Origin: Pseudoips prasinana
Lineage: Eukaryota > Arthropoda > Insecta > Lepidoptera > Nolidae
Direction of reading: 5' to 3'
NCBI GenBank assembly: GCA_951640165.1
Contig: OX621252.1
Span: forward strand, 20,915,934-20,979,933
DNA: 64,000 nt
Position numbers and translations under genes: made by a program. The notes below the pieces were generated by a model. It saw only the letters and a list, made by a program, of their open reading frames with translations, ran no database searches and was not told where the DNA came from. This document shows, one piece after another, positions 52,846 to 63,764 of the stretch (positions are counted from its first letter, which is position 1; each line of letters opens with the position of its first letter).

Positions 52846-53344
52846 AAAAGAAATTAAAACTTACTGCTTATTTCAAATATATTTATTTCACAAAATTTTA
52901 AGTACATGTTACTTTCAGCAATGATTTATGCACGAAGCACGCAGGCTTGTCTGGCAGGAACCAAATATAACATTGGAGTTAGCTATCAAACCCTGTATAT
53001 AATATAATAAGGTATTATGTCAATACACACCAACGGTTCATTTAAGATTTCTTTCACTCAGAAAGTTAGGCTATTTTTCCGAGTAAATTAATCTTTAGTA
53101 AGTATCCTATGTCAATATTGAGCTAACTTCAGAAATTTGATCGTCCACGTGACCGTATCACGTGGGGATATGGATTGGGTCAAGGGGATATAAGCATCAT
53201 CTTATGTATGTCGGCGGGATAGGTTAAGCAGATATTTTTAGATTGTAGGGTTCCGTACAAAAATGGATAAAAATAAAAGCATCATGTCATGGCTCAGACA
53301 GTCACAATACTAATGCTCGAAAATTGTATTTTTTTAAATCGGTT
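52846..53344. other. No gene seen
   Basis: Nothing recognised; TAGGGTTCCGTACAAAAATGG (53246) may be a trace of repeat G. Confidence 0.4.
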
Positions 53345-53475
53345 TTTATTTGCTTCCATCATCAGCCTAATAGCTTCCATTGTTGGAAATAGGCCTCCCC
53401 TCAAAGGTTTCTACTACATTGCCATTTGGAGGTGTTTGTCGTAGTCGCCGCGCTTGGCATGCGAGTTGTGGACCG
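53345..53475 (-). mobile_element. RTE-like LINE tail
   Basis: TTCCATCATCAGCCTAATAG, GGAAATAGGCCTCCCCTC, CATTTGGAGGTGTTTGTCGT, CGCGCTTGGCATGCGAGTT: the reversed counterpart of 11941-12052. The plus-strand ORF starting in it (53454) runs into unrecognised sequence. Confidence 0.55.
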
Positions 53476-53799
53476 CATTTAGGGACAGTACACATGAGGA
53501 GCTGCTGTCCGACTATCTGATGTATCCCTTAGACGCCTTTTGGGACACCCACGAGATGCTATGGCGTGGCCCTTTTATGCTTTCTAAGCCGGAAACCATA
53601 AAAGCTTTATTTGCTTGCAACGACTTTATTACACATTTCTAATAAATTTTATTATTTAAGCCATCTCTATCACTTCCCTAATACACACACACCCTGTGTA
53701 AGATAAGATAAGATATTTTATTTCGCAAATATGGGTACAATACATGGTGTTATACATGTGTATCGCGCGGGAGTTTAGAAAAATACCACTCATGCGCAC
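53476..53799. other. No gene; reversed LINE tail at 53699
   Basis: TAAGATAAGATAAGATATTT followed by CGCAAATATGGGTACAATAC looks like the reversed TTATC-type tail of a LINE. The 62-codon ORF at 53454-53642 has no recognised domain. Confidence 0.4.
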
Positions 53800-53900
53800 A
53801 AAACACAAACAGACTCAGAACTACTATATTGGTCACACAAATAGTTGTCCTGTGCTGAGATCGGGTTTGAAACACGAGGCAGTAGTGAGATGAGCACCTA
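53800..53900 (-). mobile_element. SINE-1 fragment
   Basis: CAGACTCAGAACTACTATAT, GGTCACACAAATAGTTGTCC, and a decayed B box region. Both ends missing. Confidence 0.6.
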
Positions 53901-54517
53901 CTTTACAACTGCGAATGACGTCCTGCCAAATTTCTTGCAAATAGATAATCAATTTTAAATTTTTAAATGTTCTTAAAAAAAGGAATTAGATGTCTAAATT
54001 ACAAAGTACGGGTATCAATCCGATGAAAGTGCTGCATTTGAAGAACATTCTACATACCTACATATTTTTATGGCACATTGTAAATGTGTGTGTGTGAATA
54101 AAAATTTATATCAGTAGAAACTTGTAATTGGCGTTATATAATATATATATATATATATAAGTATTTGTAAGTTTCCAAATAAATAAAATAAAAATACTAA
54201 TAAACTCCGACAGTAAATCGTATTGTTATTGATTTAATAAATATATATTCTAATAGTTGATTCATTATTGAAGAACAATATTTCGATGTTTATTTATACC
54301 GTCAGAAAAGCTCCACAACCAAACTTGGTTTCGATCCAGTTTTTGGTTCTATATGAATAAGTAAATGACCTATACCTCAAACCTGCTTCCTGTTGTGGGG
54401 CAACTATAGATGTATCTCTATCGCCCCACAGCTGCAAACTTTCAACTCTTGTTTAATCATTCGTTAGTTAATAATTAATTTAAAGTTAGTTATTACCTAA
54501 CAATTATGATAACTTCG
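53901..54517. other. No gene seen; (TA)n at 54140
   Basis: An imperfect TA repeat lies at 54137-54160. Otherwise AT-rich sequence with nothing recognised. Confidence 0.45.
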
Positions 54518-54980
54518 GGCCGGTTGGCGAGGTTGGTTAATGCTTGCCGTTCATGCTGCAGGTCTTGGTTTCGATTCCCACCCAGGACAGATATTTGTGT
54601 GCATGAACATGTCTGTTTGTTCAATGTCTGGGTGTAATTATCTTTATAAGTATGTATATACAAAATAAGTAGTATATGTTATTTTTAAAAGACAACGCCC
54701 GCACTAGGGAATTTAATCCCTGTGTCGCGGGGTACTTTACAAACATAAAATTGACGGACACAAAGTACATCCAGACTCAGAACAACTATTTATGGGTCAC
54801 ATAAATAGTTTAGCGCGGGATTCGAACCAGAGACACGAAGCGGCGAGAAGACAGTCTTAGTCGCTGCGCCCCACGTGCAGTCCAATTATATTATATCAGT
54901 TGTCTGATTTCCATAGCTCAAGCTCTGAATTTTTTGGGATCAGATGGCCGTACGTGAATAACACCCAGAATATTATTATT
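54518..54980 (+). mobile_element. SINE-3 copy split by SINE-1
   Basis: Head and body at 54518-54682 (GGCCGGTTGGCGAGGTTGGT, B box GGTTTCGATTCCC, ACCCAGGACAGATATTTGTG, AAATAAGTAGTATATG). The tail (ATATCAGTTGTCTGATTTCC, TAGCTCAAGCTCTGAAT, GATGGCCGTACGTGAATAA) resumes at about 54886. The join reproduces the uninterrupted copies at 29136 and 62433. Confidence 0.85.
54688..54882 (-). mobile_element. SINE-1 nested in SINE-3
   Basis: Minus strand: head GTGGGGCGCAGCGACTAAGA, decayed B box, body AAACTATTTATGTGACCC, tail GACACAGGGATTAAATTCC, GTGCGGGCGTTGTC. Lies between the two halves of SINE-3. A TSD is not evident beyond a few T/A bases. Confidence 0.85.
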
Positions 54981-55267
54981 ATAGTATGCCCTTTAAATAC
55001 TCCACTCTATTTTTATTGTCCGTTGTATCGGTAAGTATGTATAGGTATAAAGTAGGTTACTGCCCGCGGCTTTGTTAATAGTCCAAATATCAGCTAATTA
55101 TGGTACCCCAATTTCTCATACAAGTTTACAACTATCGCTGCACAAAATTACACGGTGTACCGTTTATTGAACTAATATTGATAGTGATACAGCTACAAGA
55201 TATGGACCGACCTCCATTATTAATGGTAGCTGATTATTATTTTGATACAACATTTGAATTTGATTCA
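54981..55267. other. No gene seen
   Basis: Nothing recognised. Confidence 0.45.
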
Positions 55268-55574
55268 TCTATACATATAATAAAATCGTAGGAAAGTCAA
55301 ATCTGTACATTGAATATTTTTTAAAAAGGATACTTGGTGCGTGATCTATAATCGATATCGAAGCCAAAAATATCTCTTTAAGAATTTTTGTCTATTTGTC
55401 TGTGTGTATGTCGGGGCTAAACTCAAAAAGTACTGCATGGATTTACTTCAAATTTTGCATGAAAAAGAAGTCGGGTCAACATATAGGCTACATATTATCA
55501 CGCTATCACCTAAGGGGGAGGAGCTGTGATAATTTATAAAGGTTAACGCGGGTAAAACCGCGGGTCACAGCTAG
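55268..55574 (+). mobile_element. Complete non-autonomous Helitron (307 bp)
   Basis: A precedes TCTATACATATAATAAAATC and T follows the terminus CGCGGGTCACAGCTAG. The hairpin GCGGGTAAAACCGC lies 8 bases before CTAG. This is the cleanest example of the family in the window (others at 30669 and 40663). Confidence 0.88.
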
Positions 55575-55593
55575 TTTACAATACAGTGCTTGG

Positions 55594-55804
55594 AGAGCCG
55601 ACGGCCGCTGGGACAGAAAGGTTTTCGAGGGGCGACCCAGGCGAGTGGAAGACGCAGCGTTAATAGGCCTTCTACAAGATGGACCGATGATCTTGTGAGA
55701 TGCTAGATGCGGGTAGCGCAAAACCGGCAATTATGGAGATCTTTGGAGGAGGCCTTTGTACAGCAGTGGACGTCATCCGACTGATATGGTGATGATGATG
55801 TTGG
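55594..55804 (+). mobile_element. LINE-A 3' end, decayed
   Basis: Starts RADGRWDRKVFEG-like and ends CTGATATGGTGATGATGATG. Internal deletions remove part of the GRPPTRW segment. CAGTGCTTGG (55584-55593) and CAGTACTTGG (55805-55814) match at 9 of 10 as a TSD. It is inserted 10 bases beyond the Helitron 3' end. Confidence 0.8.
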
Positions 55805-55814
55805 CAGTACTTGG

Positions 55815-56664
55815 GCGACCGAGATTATAAAGACATACATTCAGTCAAAAATGTATCGGGAAGCATCGGCAAATTCAAATTTTTGTTTTTTTTTGTTGTT
55901 GTTGGATTGGCACAACTGTTTTCCATTTTGGCGCGGAGTTTGAGTTGCATCTGTTATTTATATTAAATACAGTGCTGGTTTTGGCGTAAGTGTATCGTTT
56001 CTGAAGGAGCATACTTTGAAGGTGATAAAATAAATTTGGATGAATAACAAACATTTTGTATATTATTGATCTTTTCCCGGTACTTTCTTGACAGAGTAGT
56101 ATGTATAGCCATGAAGTGTTTATGGTTTTTGCTTGAGCTGTATGAGACTTGGTCAGTCTATCCATGAAACCTATGTTGTATGTGTTCGACGTAGCCCGTA
56201 GCCCGGGGGAGAATTTCACTGCTTGGCCGTGCGAGGGAGAAAAGAGGAAGCGAAACACTTGATACGGCATTTTCATATTAATATGACAAAGACAAAACGG
56301 TTCGTCACATTCTGGGCACACTACACGCTAGTCTTTCAGGTTCTGGGGCCGAGCTGTTGTGTAGGCGCCGCCTGGATAGCCACAGCGCTCTACTGTCTGA
56401 CTCTCTCGAGAAGTAAAGCACGGGGGTTCGCTAACTTGCTGCTGAACCTAGGCCATCTTTTGCCACGCTAGTCCCTCGTAGCCTCGTGGTCCGATAAATG
56501 AATAGGGACGAAGTGATGAGATTATGGAGTTCATTGAACTGTTTTGGTCAGAGGACGACCTGCGCAGCACCTTTCCCGCACCTTTGATTTTGAGCTAGGC
56601 CCTGAATGTAGGTTGAGCTAAGCCAATCGTTTCGATCTTTTCAGTAGCTCATTTTCAATGCTTT
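55815..56664. other. Unassigned, comparatively GC-rich block at 56180-56640
   Basis: Not similar to any repeat family I identified here. ORFs on both strands (56223-56471 plus; 55875-56321 minus) lack recognisable domains. CCGTAGCCCGGGGGAGAATT, GGCGCCGCCTGGATAGCC, CCTCGTAGCCTCGTGGTCCG are GC-rich for the locus. It could be a decayed repeat of another family or a fragment of host sequence. Confidence 0.35.
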
Positions 56665-56717
56665 TTTAGGGTTTCGTAGTCAAATGGCAAAAAACGGAAC
56701 CCTTATAGATTCGTCAT

Positions 56718-56748
<31 letters not shown>

Positions 56749-57232
56749 CGTATGTCACAGCCACTTTTTTCCGAAACTATAAGAGCTGTATTACTAAAAC
56801 TTGGTAAGCAGATGTATTCCGTGAACCGCATTAAGATTTTTACACAAAAATAGAAAAAGAACAATTATTTTGGGGGGTCGCCATACATAGAACTGAAACT
56901 TATAAAAAAATTTTTCACCGTACCCATACATGTGGGATATCTATTTTCTAAACTGTATAGTTTGCGTGAGAGACACTTCCAAAGTGGTAAAATGAGTCCC
57001 CCCCCCCCCCCCCCTCTAACTTCTAAAATAAGAGAATGATAAAACTAAAAAAAAATATATGAAGTACATTACCATAGAAACTAACAACGAAAATTGGTTT
57101 GAACGAGATCTAGCGAGTAGTTTTTTTTTAATACGTCATAAACCGCAATTTGCTTTCATTTTATCAACTGAAATACTTGTTGCTTAGGAACCCTTCATGT
57201 GGGAGTCCGACTCGCACTTGGCCGGTTTTTTA
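56665..57232 (-). repeat. Repeat G, full-length copy 1
   Basis: One end is TTAGGGTTTCGTAGTCAAAT, the other GGGAGTCCGACTCGCACTTGG, CCGG. The interior has a TCTG microsatellite, GAACTGAAACTTATAAAA, CGTACCCATACATGTGGG and a homopolymer C run. It matches 63161-63745 in inverse orientation over its whole length. No coding potential is conserved. Class unknown; non-autonomous. Confidence 0.8.
56998..57014 (+). repeat. Poly(C) run, 17 bases
   Basis: Uninterrupted C17 in repeat G, where the other copy has the interrupted complement GGGGGGAGGGGG. Slippage-prone. Confidence 0.9.
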
Positions 57233-57547
57233 AATATTCAGCCAACCGCTCGATTATGTTTTATATTTCATTTTAAATATTTATTCTTCAACACTAAGCG
57301 GTAATTTTTTTAGTTTATATTTACGGAGATTGTGGTAATAAATTATATCATAACACATTAATTATGTTAATATAATATTGTTCGATGAATACCTACCTAA
57401 TTATATAAAAATCTCGGCATATAATTTAATATGGCCGAGCCTGTTTAGAAATTGTATGCATTAACCTTTGAAAGTTTATTGTTAATTGGTCCCACCTAGG
57501 TTATCTATCACTTAATAACTGTAGTATATTTGCATTAAATACTCTAT
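57233..57547. other. No gene seen
   Basis: AT-rich sequence, nothing recognised. Confidence 0.5.
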
Positions 57548-57932
57548 TCGGGAAGCTACGTAACATCTTCTCGTCCCAAATACCGCAGTGTCTTAAGTCG
57601 AAATTCTTCGACCAGTGTGTGTTGCCAGTGATTACTTACGGAACAGAGACGTGGTCGCTAACTATGGGCCTTATCAGGCGGCTCAAGACCCAAAGAGCAA
57701 TGGAAATGGCTATGCTTGGAGTTTCCCTGCGAGATCGAATCAGAAATGTGGAGATCAGTAACGACCAGTAATGACGGAAAGTAACCGACATAGCCCGAAG
57801 AATTGCTTAGCTGAAGGAACAGTGGGCAGGGCACATAGCTCGTAGAACAAACGGCCGCGGGGCAGAAATATTATTCAGTGGCGACCACGAACCGGAAGAC
57901 GTAGCGTGCGCAGGCCTCCTACAAGATGGACT
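57548..57932 (+). pseudogene. LINE-A fragment, truncated at both ends
   Basis: Codes KLRNIFSSQIPQCLKSKFFD-like sequence, QCVLPVITYGTETWSL, MLGVSLRDRIRNVE, then after frameshifts the AGHIARR region, and stops at the ...RPPTRW codons (LQDG) without the C-terminal end or (GAT)n tail. Several stops and indels mark it as older than the 36481 copy. Confidence 0.8.
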
Positions 57933-58445
57933 ACTATATCTCCCTCTCAACTTCCGTTCGCCTTGCCCGATCACTTTTCACGCTCTAACGCTCTCGTCAC
58001 GCATTCACCAGTTAACTCCCCAAATCAAGCGTGCGTATACCGTGCTTCTTACCGTGCGTCTTCTCAGTTGGGGCGCATTGGATCCGGTGGTAGCATTAAA
58101 GCGCGACCGTCGTTATTAACACAAGGTCCGTCATAATAATAATACCTTAATATAGACAGAACCATTGACAATATGTAGTAAAAATATTAGATTTAAACTA
58201 GATAATTAAACATAATCTCTTGAAAATAACTTGATACGAGCTAGCTAAATATCATTGCTATAATAATATAAATTTTATAAATGTTTTCATACATTGTGTA
58301 CCTACATATCTATGTTACTAGAAATAATAATGTATACAACTATATTACTACTTAAACATGTTCTGACTATTTACAAGCGCTTTTTTAAAGTCTACGTGAA
58401 TAAAAACCTTTTTTATTTATTTTATTTTATGTATATAGAAGTTAT
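57933..58445 (+). repeat. Repeat R copy, uninterrupted
   Basis: 58120-58445 matches, in reverse, 17338-17606 plus 19558-19640: AAGGTCCGTCATAATAATAA, ACAGAACCATTGACAATATG, GTTACTAGAAATAATAATG, AAGTCTACGTGAATAAAAAC. 57933-58120 upstream (CCCTCTCAACTTCCGTTCGC, GGGGCGCATTGGATCCGGTG) may be the distal part of the same element and is GC-richer; its ORF is not recognisable. Confidence 0.65.
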
Positions 58446-58674
58446 ACTTCAATGACTGTTACTATTATCCCTTTATTAATATTTTTTTAATTATTAAGTT
58501 TTTAAAAAAAATATAAAAATGAATAGATTTAGTTTTGTTTTTAAGGGCTCTTTGCTACTAAGCCGGCACAAAGTTAGGCGAATTAACATTTTTTTAAATA
58601 AACATGAGACTAAGTGGTTACTTAATATAATAGACACTTAGTTAAACCCATCTGTTATTAGAGTACATTCTTTT
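58446..58674. other. No gene seen
   Basis: AT-rich sequence. Confidence 0.5.
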
Positions 58675-58876
58675 AAACAGACAACTCCCGCACTAGGGAA
58701 TCTAATCCCTGTGTCGCGGGGTACTTTACAAACATATAATAGACGGACCCAAGTTGCATCCAGACTCTGAACAACTATTTATGTGCCACACAAATAGTTG
58801 TCCGGCGCGGGAATCGAACCCGGGACACGAAGCGGAGAGGCAACTGACTTAGCCGCTGCGCCACACGTACAGTCTT
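58675..58876 (-). mobile_element. SINE-1, near complete copy
   Basis: Minus strand: head GTGTGGCGCAGCGGCTAAGT, B box GGGTTCGATTCCC, body GACAACTATTTGTGTGGCAC, tail GTACCCCGCGACACAGGG, ATTAGATTCCCTAGTGCGGG. The best-preserved copy of the family here. Confidence 0.88.
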
Positions 58877-59596
58877 ACTTTAAAAAAGACAGCTGATTTA
58901 TTAAACGAAAGCCATGCTGTCCATAATATCTAGGTTATATTGGGGACATTTCATCGATACGAGTATAAATTAAGGGTCATGGAGAACGATAGTAGTCGCT
59001 GCGTGATCATGCTCGTACGCTCTCGTGTACGATATGACGGATTGTGTAACACGAGAGTTTCTCATTACCTTGTTCTAGGTAAGTCGTGACATCGTCGTCC
59101 GGATCATTTAAGACGTGCCTAGGACCCGGTGTGAATCCTACATATCATTTAACCCATTATTACATTTCATTAACACTTGACTATGGTGTGCCGCCCATGT
59201 TTGTGGATCCACTTGTTCAATAAATCATCTAAAAGTAAACAAGAATGTGTAAATATTAACTTTGGTCCACACAATGAGAAGTTTCATAACGAATTACGAT
59301 CAAGGTAGGGATGTCCTACGCTGTGGACTAATTATTAATATCGATATTTTTTGGAAGCAATATAATATGATTAGTTACTCTTGTTAACTTAAGAAATCAT
59401 ATATTTGATGTGTCGACCTAGATATACACAAATATTACATGGCAAAATAAATGTTACTACTGGTAGTGAAATCAGATATTTGGAATGCGAACGCGGTCTC
59501 CAGTGGGCCGCCTGACAGATGAACAAAAGATAATCACTCGGCAGCATCAGAATTACCAGCGCGAGAACAATAAAAAGTTCTAGCAAATGCTGAGGT
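58877..59596. other. No gene seen
   Basis: Nothing recognised; the minus ORF ending at 59389 starts in the shared 59597 segment and has no known domain. Confidence 0.4.
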
Positions 59597-59650
59597 GGTG
59601 CCATTTCGGTCTTGCACGGACTACAAATGACTTTGTTTTAATTTAATTTT
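59597..59650. repeat. ~55-bp segment shared with 16318-16375
   Basis: TGCCATTTCGGTCTTGCACG, GACTACAAATGACTTTGTTT; same orientation as the 16318 copy, both followed by T-rich sequence. Confidence 0.55.
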
Positions 59651-61044
59651 TATTGTAATTTTATATTTTTTTGTTATAATTTTATATTATTTATTACATC
59701 TTTTTCTTCTTCAAATGTGTGACCAATATCCATCGAAGGCTATATTGTATAGAGTTTAAAAGATCAGTTTTCACACTTCCAAAAAGCTATCATTAATTCA
59801 AAATCATTATCGTTCCGAATACAGATAATTTAACGTACAGAATTTGAATAAAATAATAGACAGGTTTTACAGTATAATCACCGAACACTTATTTATAACT
59901 TCCATGATATTATTTAATTTAGGACGTGAACCTTTATTTCCGTACCCAACCTGACATTTGGGCTCATGTTTCTTTAAAATAAATGTTATTTTTACATTTT
60001 CCTCGAAGTTATTATGAGTATCAATATAATGTAAATGATATATTGTTATTATCATCTCTATGTTGGTAGGTAAGAGTAGTTTAATGAATGTCAATAAAAT
60101 TTTGTATGCACAAATCAAAAAGAAATTTTGCAGAAAGTATATTAAGAACAAAATTTGGCAATGGGTACTTTATTAACAATAATTAAAAAATAATAAAGAT
60201 ATTTTTATTCTATTAGAATTACCTATAAAGCGGCTGATACCACCCTTTCTCTACTTAAAACTGAGTAAAATTTCACAAAAACATTAATTGCGAGATAAGT
60301 ATAGAAATCATACAAACATATTAAATAGACACTGGAATAGAAATCAGTTTTGTGGTGCGAGGATTTTTGAAGCCATTTTAGGTGCTATCTACTGAGAATA
60401 TTAGGTGGAAAATAGTAAAACCGCTCTTCGAAGATTCTTAGGTTTTAAGCGTTTGCTATTTTTTCTATCACGGTAGATGTAGATTGATGAGAGTAGATGA
60501 ATCGTGTTTTGAAATCAATGCATTATTACGAAATTTTAACATGTATATTTTTTAGCATTATGGACCACGTAGTAGTAGCTATCAATTTAGCTGCTATCAA
60601 TCTGTTAAACTAATAAATAATAAGAAAAGTTGAAATAAAATCTCATTTTTACAAAACTTTATTTCAACATGACATACACAATATATTTTAAAAATAATGC
60701 TTAATAGATGAAGTGAGAATATAAAAATTATCGTATCGCAGCTCCCTTCCCTAGATCCTAGGAAGAATTTTGTAGGAGTTTGAAATGTTTGTCTTGATTT
60801 TATAATGTTTAAGTTCACGTGGGTGGAACAGTTACCAGTCATTGGTTTGTACCTACGGTTGAAATCTCCGTCCTTGGTGAAAGGTCAGGGGCTGTTTTGC
60901 TTTCCAGTACTTCCCTGGGGCAAAAGTTTTACCTTGAATTGCTTTGGTATGTATTTATAATAAACTTTTAGGTATTAGTACAATTTCATTAAGGTTAGGT
61001 CTTCGATTTATATCTCGTCTTAATTGTTTTTATACATCAACATC
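59651..61044. other. No gene seen
   Basis: Long AT-rich stretch. ORFs at 59867-60151 and 60597-60842 (minus) are Ile/Asn/Phe-rich translations of AT-rich DNA without domains. No repeat recognised. Confidence 0.5.
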
Positions 61045-61185
61045 AAGCACGTGTGGGAAAGCGGTTACGACAGTCACCTCGCCATTTCGTGTTCCGGGTT
61101 TGGTTCCCGCGCAAGATAACTATTGGTGTGACCCATACATTATTGTCTAGATGTATTTTGTGTCTGTTAATTAAATGTTTGTAAA
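61045..61185 (+). mobile_element. SINE-1, 3'-truncated copy
   Basis: GCACGTGTGGGAAAGCGGTT, B box GGGTTTGGTTCCC, AACTATTGGTGTGACCCATA, ending at ATGTTTGTAAAGTG. Confidence 0.8.
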
Positions 61186-61381
61186 GTGTTTGTAACCATT
61201 GTTTTGTTTTACTTATTTTTGCAATAAAGTGTACTTCTTCTTCTTCCTTTAAAGTAAGGAGTGTATGATAAAAGCGATTATCATTAATACCAACACGAGG
61301 CAATCGTGGATCCTTTATTTGCAATTGAAGGATTTCTTTGATATACTTTTGTTTGGCCGGTTTAAATGCACCCAAAATTTT
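61186..61381. other. Probable LINE-C-type tail, then unassigned
   Basis: TTTTTGCAATAAAGTGTACT with CTT repeats (61216-61248) is the end of a LINE-C-like 3' UTR. The rest is unassigned. Confidence 0.45.
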
Positions 61382-61580
61382 AACTGCACGTTTGGCGTAG
61401 TGTTATGACAGTCGCCTCGCCACTTCGTGTCCCGAATTCAATTCCTGCGCAGGACAACTATTTGTGTGACCCATAAGTATTTGTTCTGAGTCAGGATGTG
61501 CTTTGTGTCTGGTAACTGTATGATGGTGAAGTGCCCCGCGACACAGGGATTAATTTACCTAGTGCGGGTGTTGTCTTTGA
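61382..61580 (+). mobile_element. SINE-1, near complete copy
   Basis: TGCACGTTTGGCGTAGTG head, decayed B box (GAATTCAATTCC), GACAACTATTTGTGTGACCC, AAGTGCCCCGCGACACAGGG, GTGCGGGTGTTGTC tail. Confidence 0.8.
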
Positions 61581-61854
61581 AATAAAAAAGTGCTAATTTT
61601 AAAAGTTATTACCTATTTAATTTTAAGATTAAAGTATGTAGAATCGGACAGTGTGTATTAATCTTTATTGCATATTTTGGAGGCTTTATGACCATCCTAT
61701 AAATTATATTAAGAGGCAAGGTTATTCAATATGTAACGGATCCAATGATATTTAAGGATCATTTTATATACAATGTCATTGTATGCGCTCTGTATGTGAG
61801 ATTAAATAACATTATTAATACTACTGTAAAACTGTAGTAGAAGTCTGTTTAAAC
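61581..61854. other. No gene seen
   Basis: Nothing recognised. Confidence 0.5.
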
Positions 61855-61960
61855 TCTGTCCGTGGGCAAACTAGGTGGATCGATGAACTTGAGAGGTGTG
61901 GAGAGGGCAAGACTAGCCACTGTGGAGACCCTTGTCCAACAGTGGAAGTCGTACAGCTAA
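61855..61960 (+). mobile_element. RTE-like LINE tail
   Basis: Reads AKLGGSMNLRGVERARLATV-like in a decayed frame and ends ACCCTTGTCCAACAGTGGAA, TCGTACAGCTAATAATTGA: a variant RTE-like 3' end. Confidence 0.45.
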
Positions 61961-61966
61961 TAATTG

Positions 61967-62217
61967 ACGGTCACCGTAGCCTAGTTGGTAGTGCTCCTGC
62001 CTACGAAGCTGGTGGTCCTGGGTTCGAATCCCGGTAAGTGCAAATATTTGTGTGATGAGCACGAATATTTGTTTCTGATTATGGATGTTTTCTATGTATA
62101 TAAGTATTTATCTATCTATATAAGTATGTATATCATCGCCTGGCACCCATAGTACAAGCTTTGCTTAGTTTGGGGCCAGGAAGATCTGTGTGACATTGTC
62201 CCTAGATATTATTATTA
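61967..62217 (+). mobile_element. SINE-2, complete copy
   Basis: GGTCACCGTAGCCTAGTTGG, B box GGTTCGAATCC, GATGAGCACGAATATTTGTT, GTACAAGCTTTGCTTAGTTT, CATTGTCCCTAGATATTATT. Confidence 0.9.
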
Positions 62218-62432
62218 AAAAATATATATATATATATAATGATGGTTCAAAAAAACAAAAATCGGTGATAATCGGTGACGGTTCCGCTATAACCTTTCCC
62301 CACCCCCCGAGCTTACGTGGTCAAAAATCACATAGATTTTTTCAGGGTCTGTTAACTGTCCTAGACACTAATAAGGCAGACACTGCACTACCATCATATT
62401 ATAATAAATACTTTTTGGTTTGGCTACTAAGG
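62218..62432. other. (AT)n and unassigned sequence
   Basis: A short AT repeat at 62222-62238 follows the SINE; the rest is unassigned. Confidence 0.5.
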
Positions 62433-62705
62433 ATTGATGGGCCAGTTGGCGTGGTTGGTAAATGCTTGCCTTTCACACCGCTTCGATTCTCACCCAGGAC
62501 AGATATGGGTGTGCATGAACATGTCTGTTTGTCCTGTGTCTGGGTGTTATTATTTATGTAAGTATGTATTTACAAAAGAAAAGTAGTATATGTAATCAGT
62601 CAGTTATATTGTTTCCATACTAAAAGCTCTACTTAGTTTGGGATCAGATGGCCGGATTAATAATGTCCCAGGATGTCCCAGGATAGATTAATAGATTGTC
62701 CACTC
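62433..62705 (+). mobile_element. SINE-3, near complete copy
   Basis: GGGCCAGTTGGCGTGGTTGG, shortened B box region (CTTCGATTCTCACCC), AGGACAGATATGGGTGTGCA, GTTTGTCCTGTGTCTGGGTG, AAAGAAAAGTAGTATATG, GGGATCAGATGGCCGGATTA and a duplicated ATGTCCCAGG end. Confidence 0.85.
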
Positions 62706-63160
62706 TTTAACATGATTTTGCTTTGGGTAGTTTTCATGTTCCAATATTGCGAATTATCTTATGAATTTCACATTAATATTAACAAAGTAAAAAATATACA
62801 GAAAGAGCAAAGTAGGGAAGATAATTTCTAATAAAATAAATGTTATTGGATGATCTTATTAAAAATGTATTCTCTGCAACGGAACGGTTGGAAACGGAAA
62901 CAATAAACTTGGCAGTCTATTCTCGGTTATTTCTCAATGAATTTAATTGCTATTTTCATAATACAAAGCCTGAAGAGCCAACAAATTTCCTTCAAAATTG
63001 TTTTTTCAATAATAAATAAATGAAATCCATAATAAAACCAGTTTATTAACAGGGTTCATCCAGATTGTTTTTTGTAAAGGAAATTGTTAAGTTGCTCAAG
63101 TTTCTTGACTTTTAGGTTACGTACCGCAAAAACCAATTGATAGGAGTATATTACACAATA
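62706..63160. other. No gene seen
   Basis: AT-rich sequence, nothing recognised. Confidence 0.5.
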
Positions 63161-63745
63161 AAGCGGCCATGTGCGAGTCGGATTCACCCATTAAGGGTTC
63201 CGTAGCAGCAAATATTTGAGTTGCTTGAATGAAAGGTAAATTGTGGTTTACGATTTATGATTTATCAAAAAAAAAAACTAATTACTAGATTTCGTTCAAA
63301 CCAATTTTCGGTGGAAGTTTGCATGGTAATGTACATCATATATTTTTTTAGTTTTGTCATTCTCTTATTTTAGATGTTACAGGGGGGAGGGGGACACATT
63401 TTACCACATTGGAAGTATCTCCCGCGCAAACTATTCAATTTAGAAAAACTGATATTAGAATTTTTTGAATTCATAGATACCCCCTATGGATACCCCACAT
63501 GTATAGGTACGATGAAGAGTTTCAGTTCTATGTACGGGGAGCCCCCAAAATTATTGCTCCTTTTCTATATTTGTGTAAAAATCTTAAAGCGGTTCTTAGA
63601 ATACATCTACGTACCAAGTTTCAACAGTACAGCTCTTATAGTTTCGGTAAAAAGTGACTGTGACATACGGACGGACAGACAGACAGTCATGACGAATCTG
63701 TAAGGGTTCCGTTTTTTGCCATTTGGCTACGGAACGCTAAAAAAG
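63161..63745 (+). repeat. Repeat G, full-length copy 2
   Basis: Starts GCGGCCATGTGCGAGTCGG and ends GCCATTTGGCTACGGAACGC, TAAAAAAG, the inverse of 56665-57232. The 109-codon ORF inside is not conserved in copy 1 and is a chance frame. Confidence 0.8.
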
Positions 63746-63764
63746 AAGAAGTAATAAGCCATCA

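Noticed and set aside
55875..56321. 148-codon minus-strand ORF
   Set aside because: No recognised domain; poly-Gln/Lys/Thr start derives from a T/G-rich simple stretch. It could not be supported as a gene.
63374..63703. 109-codon plus-strand ORF
   Set aside because: Lies wholly within repeat G; the other full-length copy does not preserve the frame.
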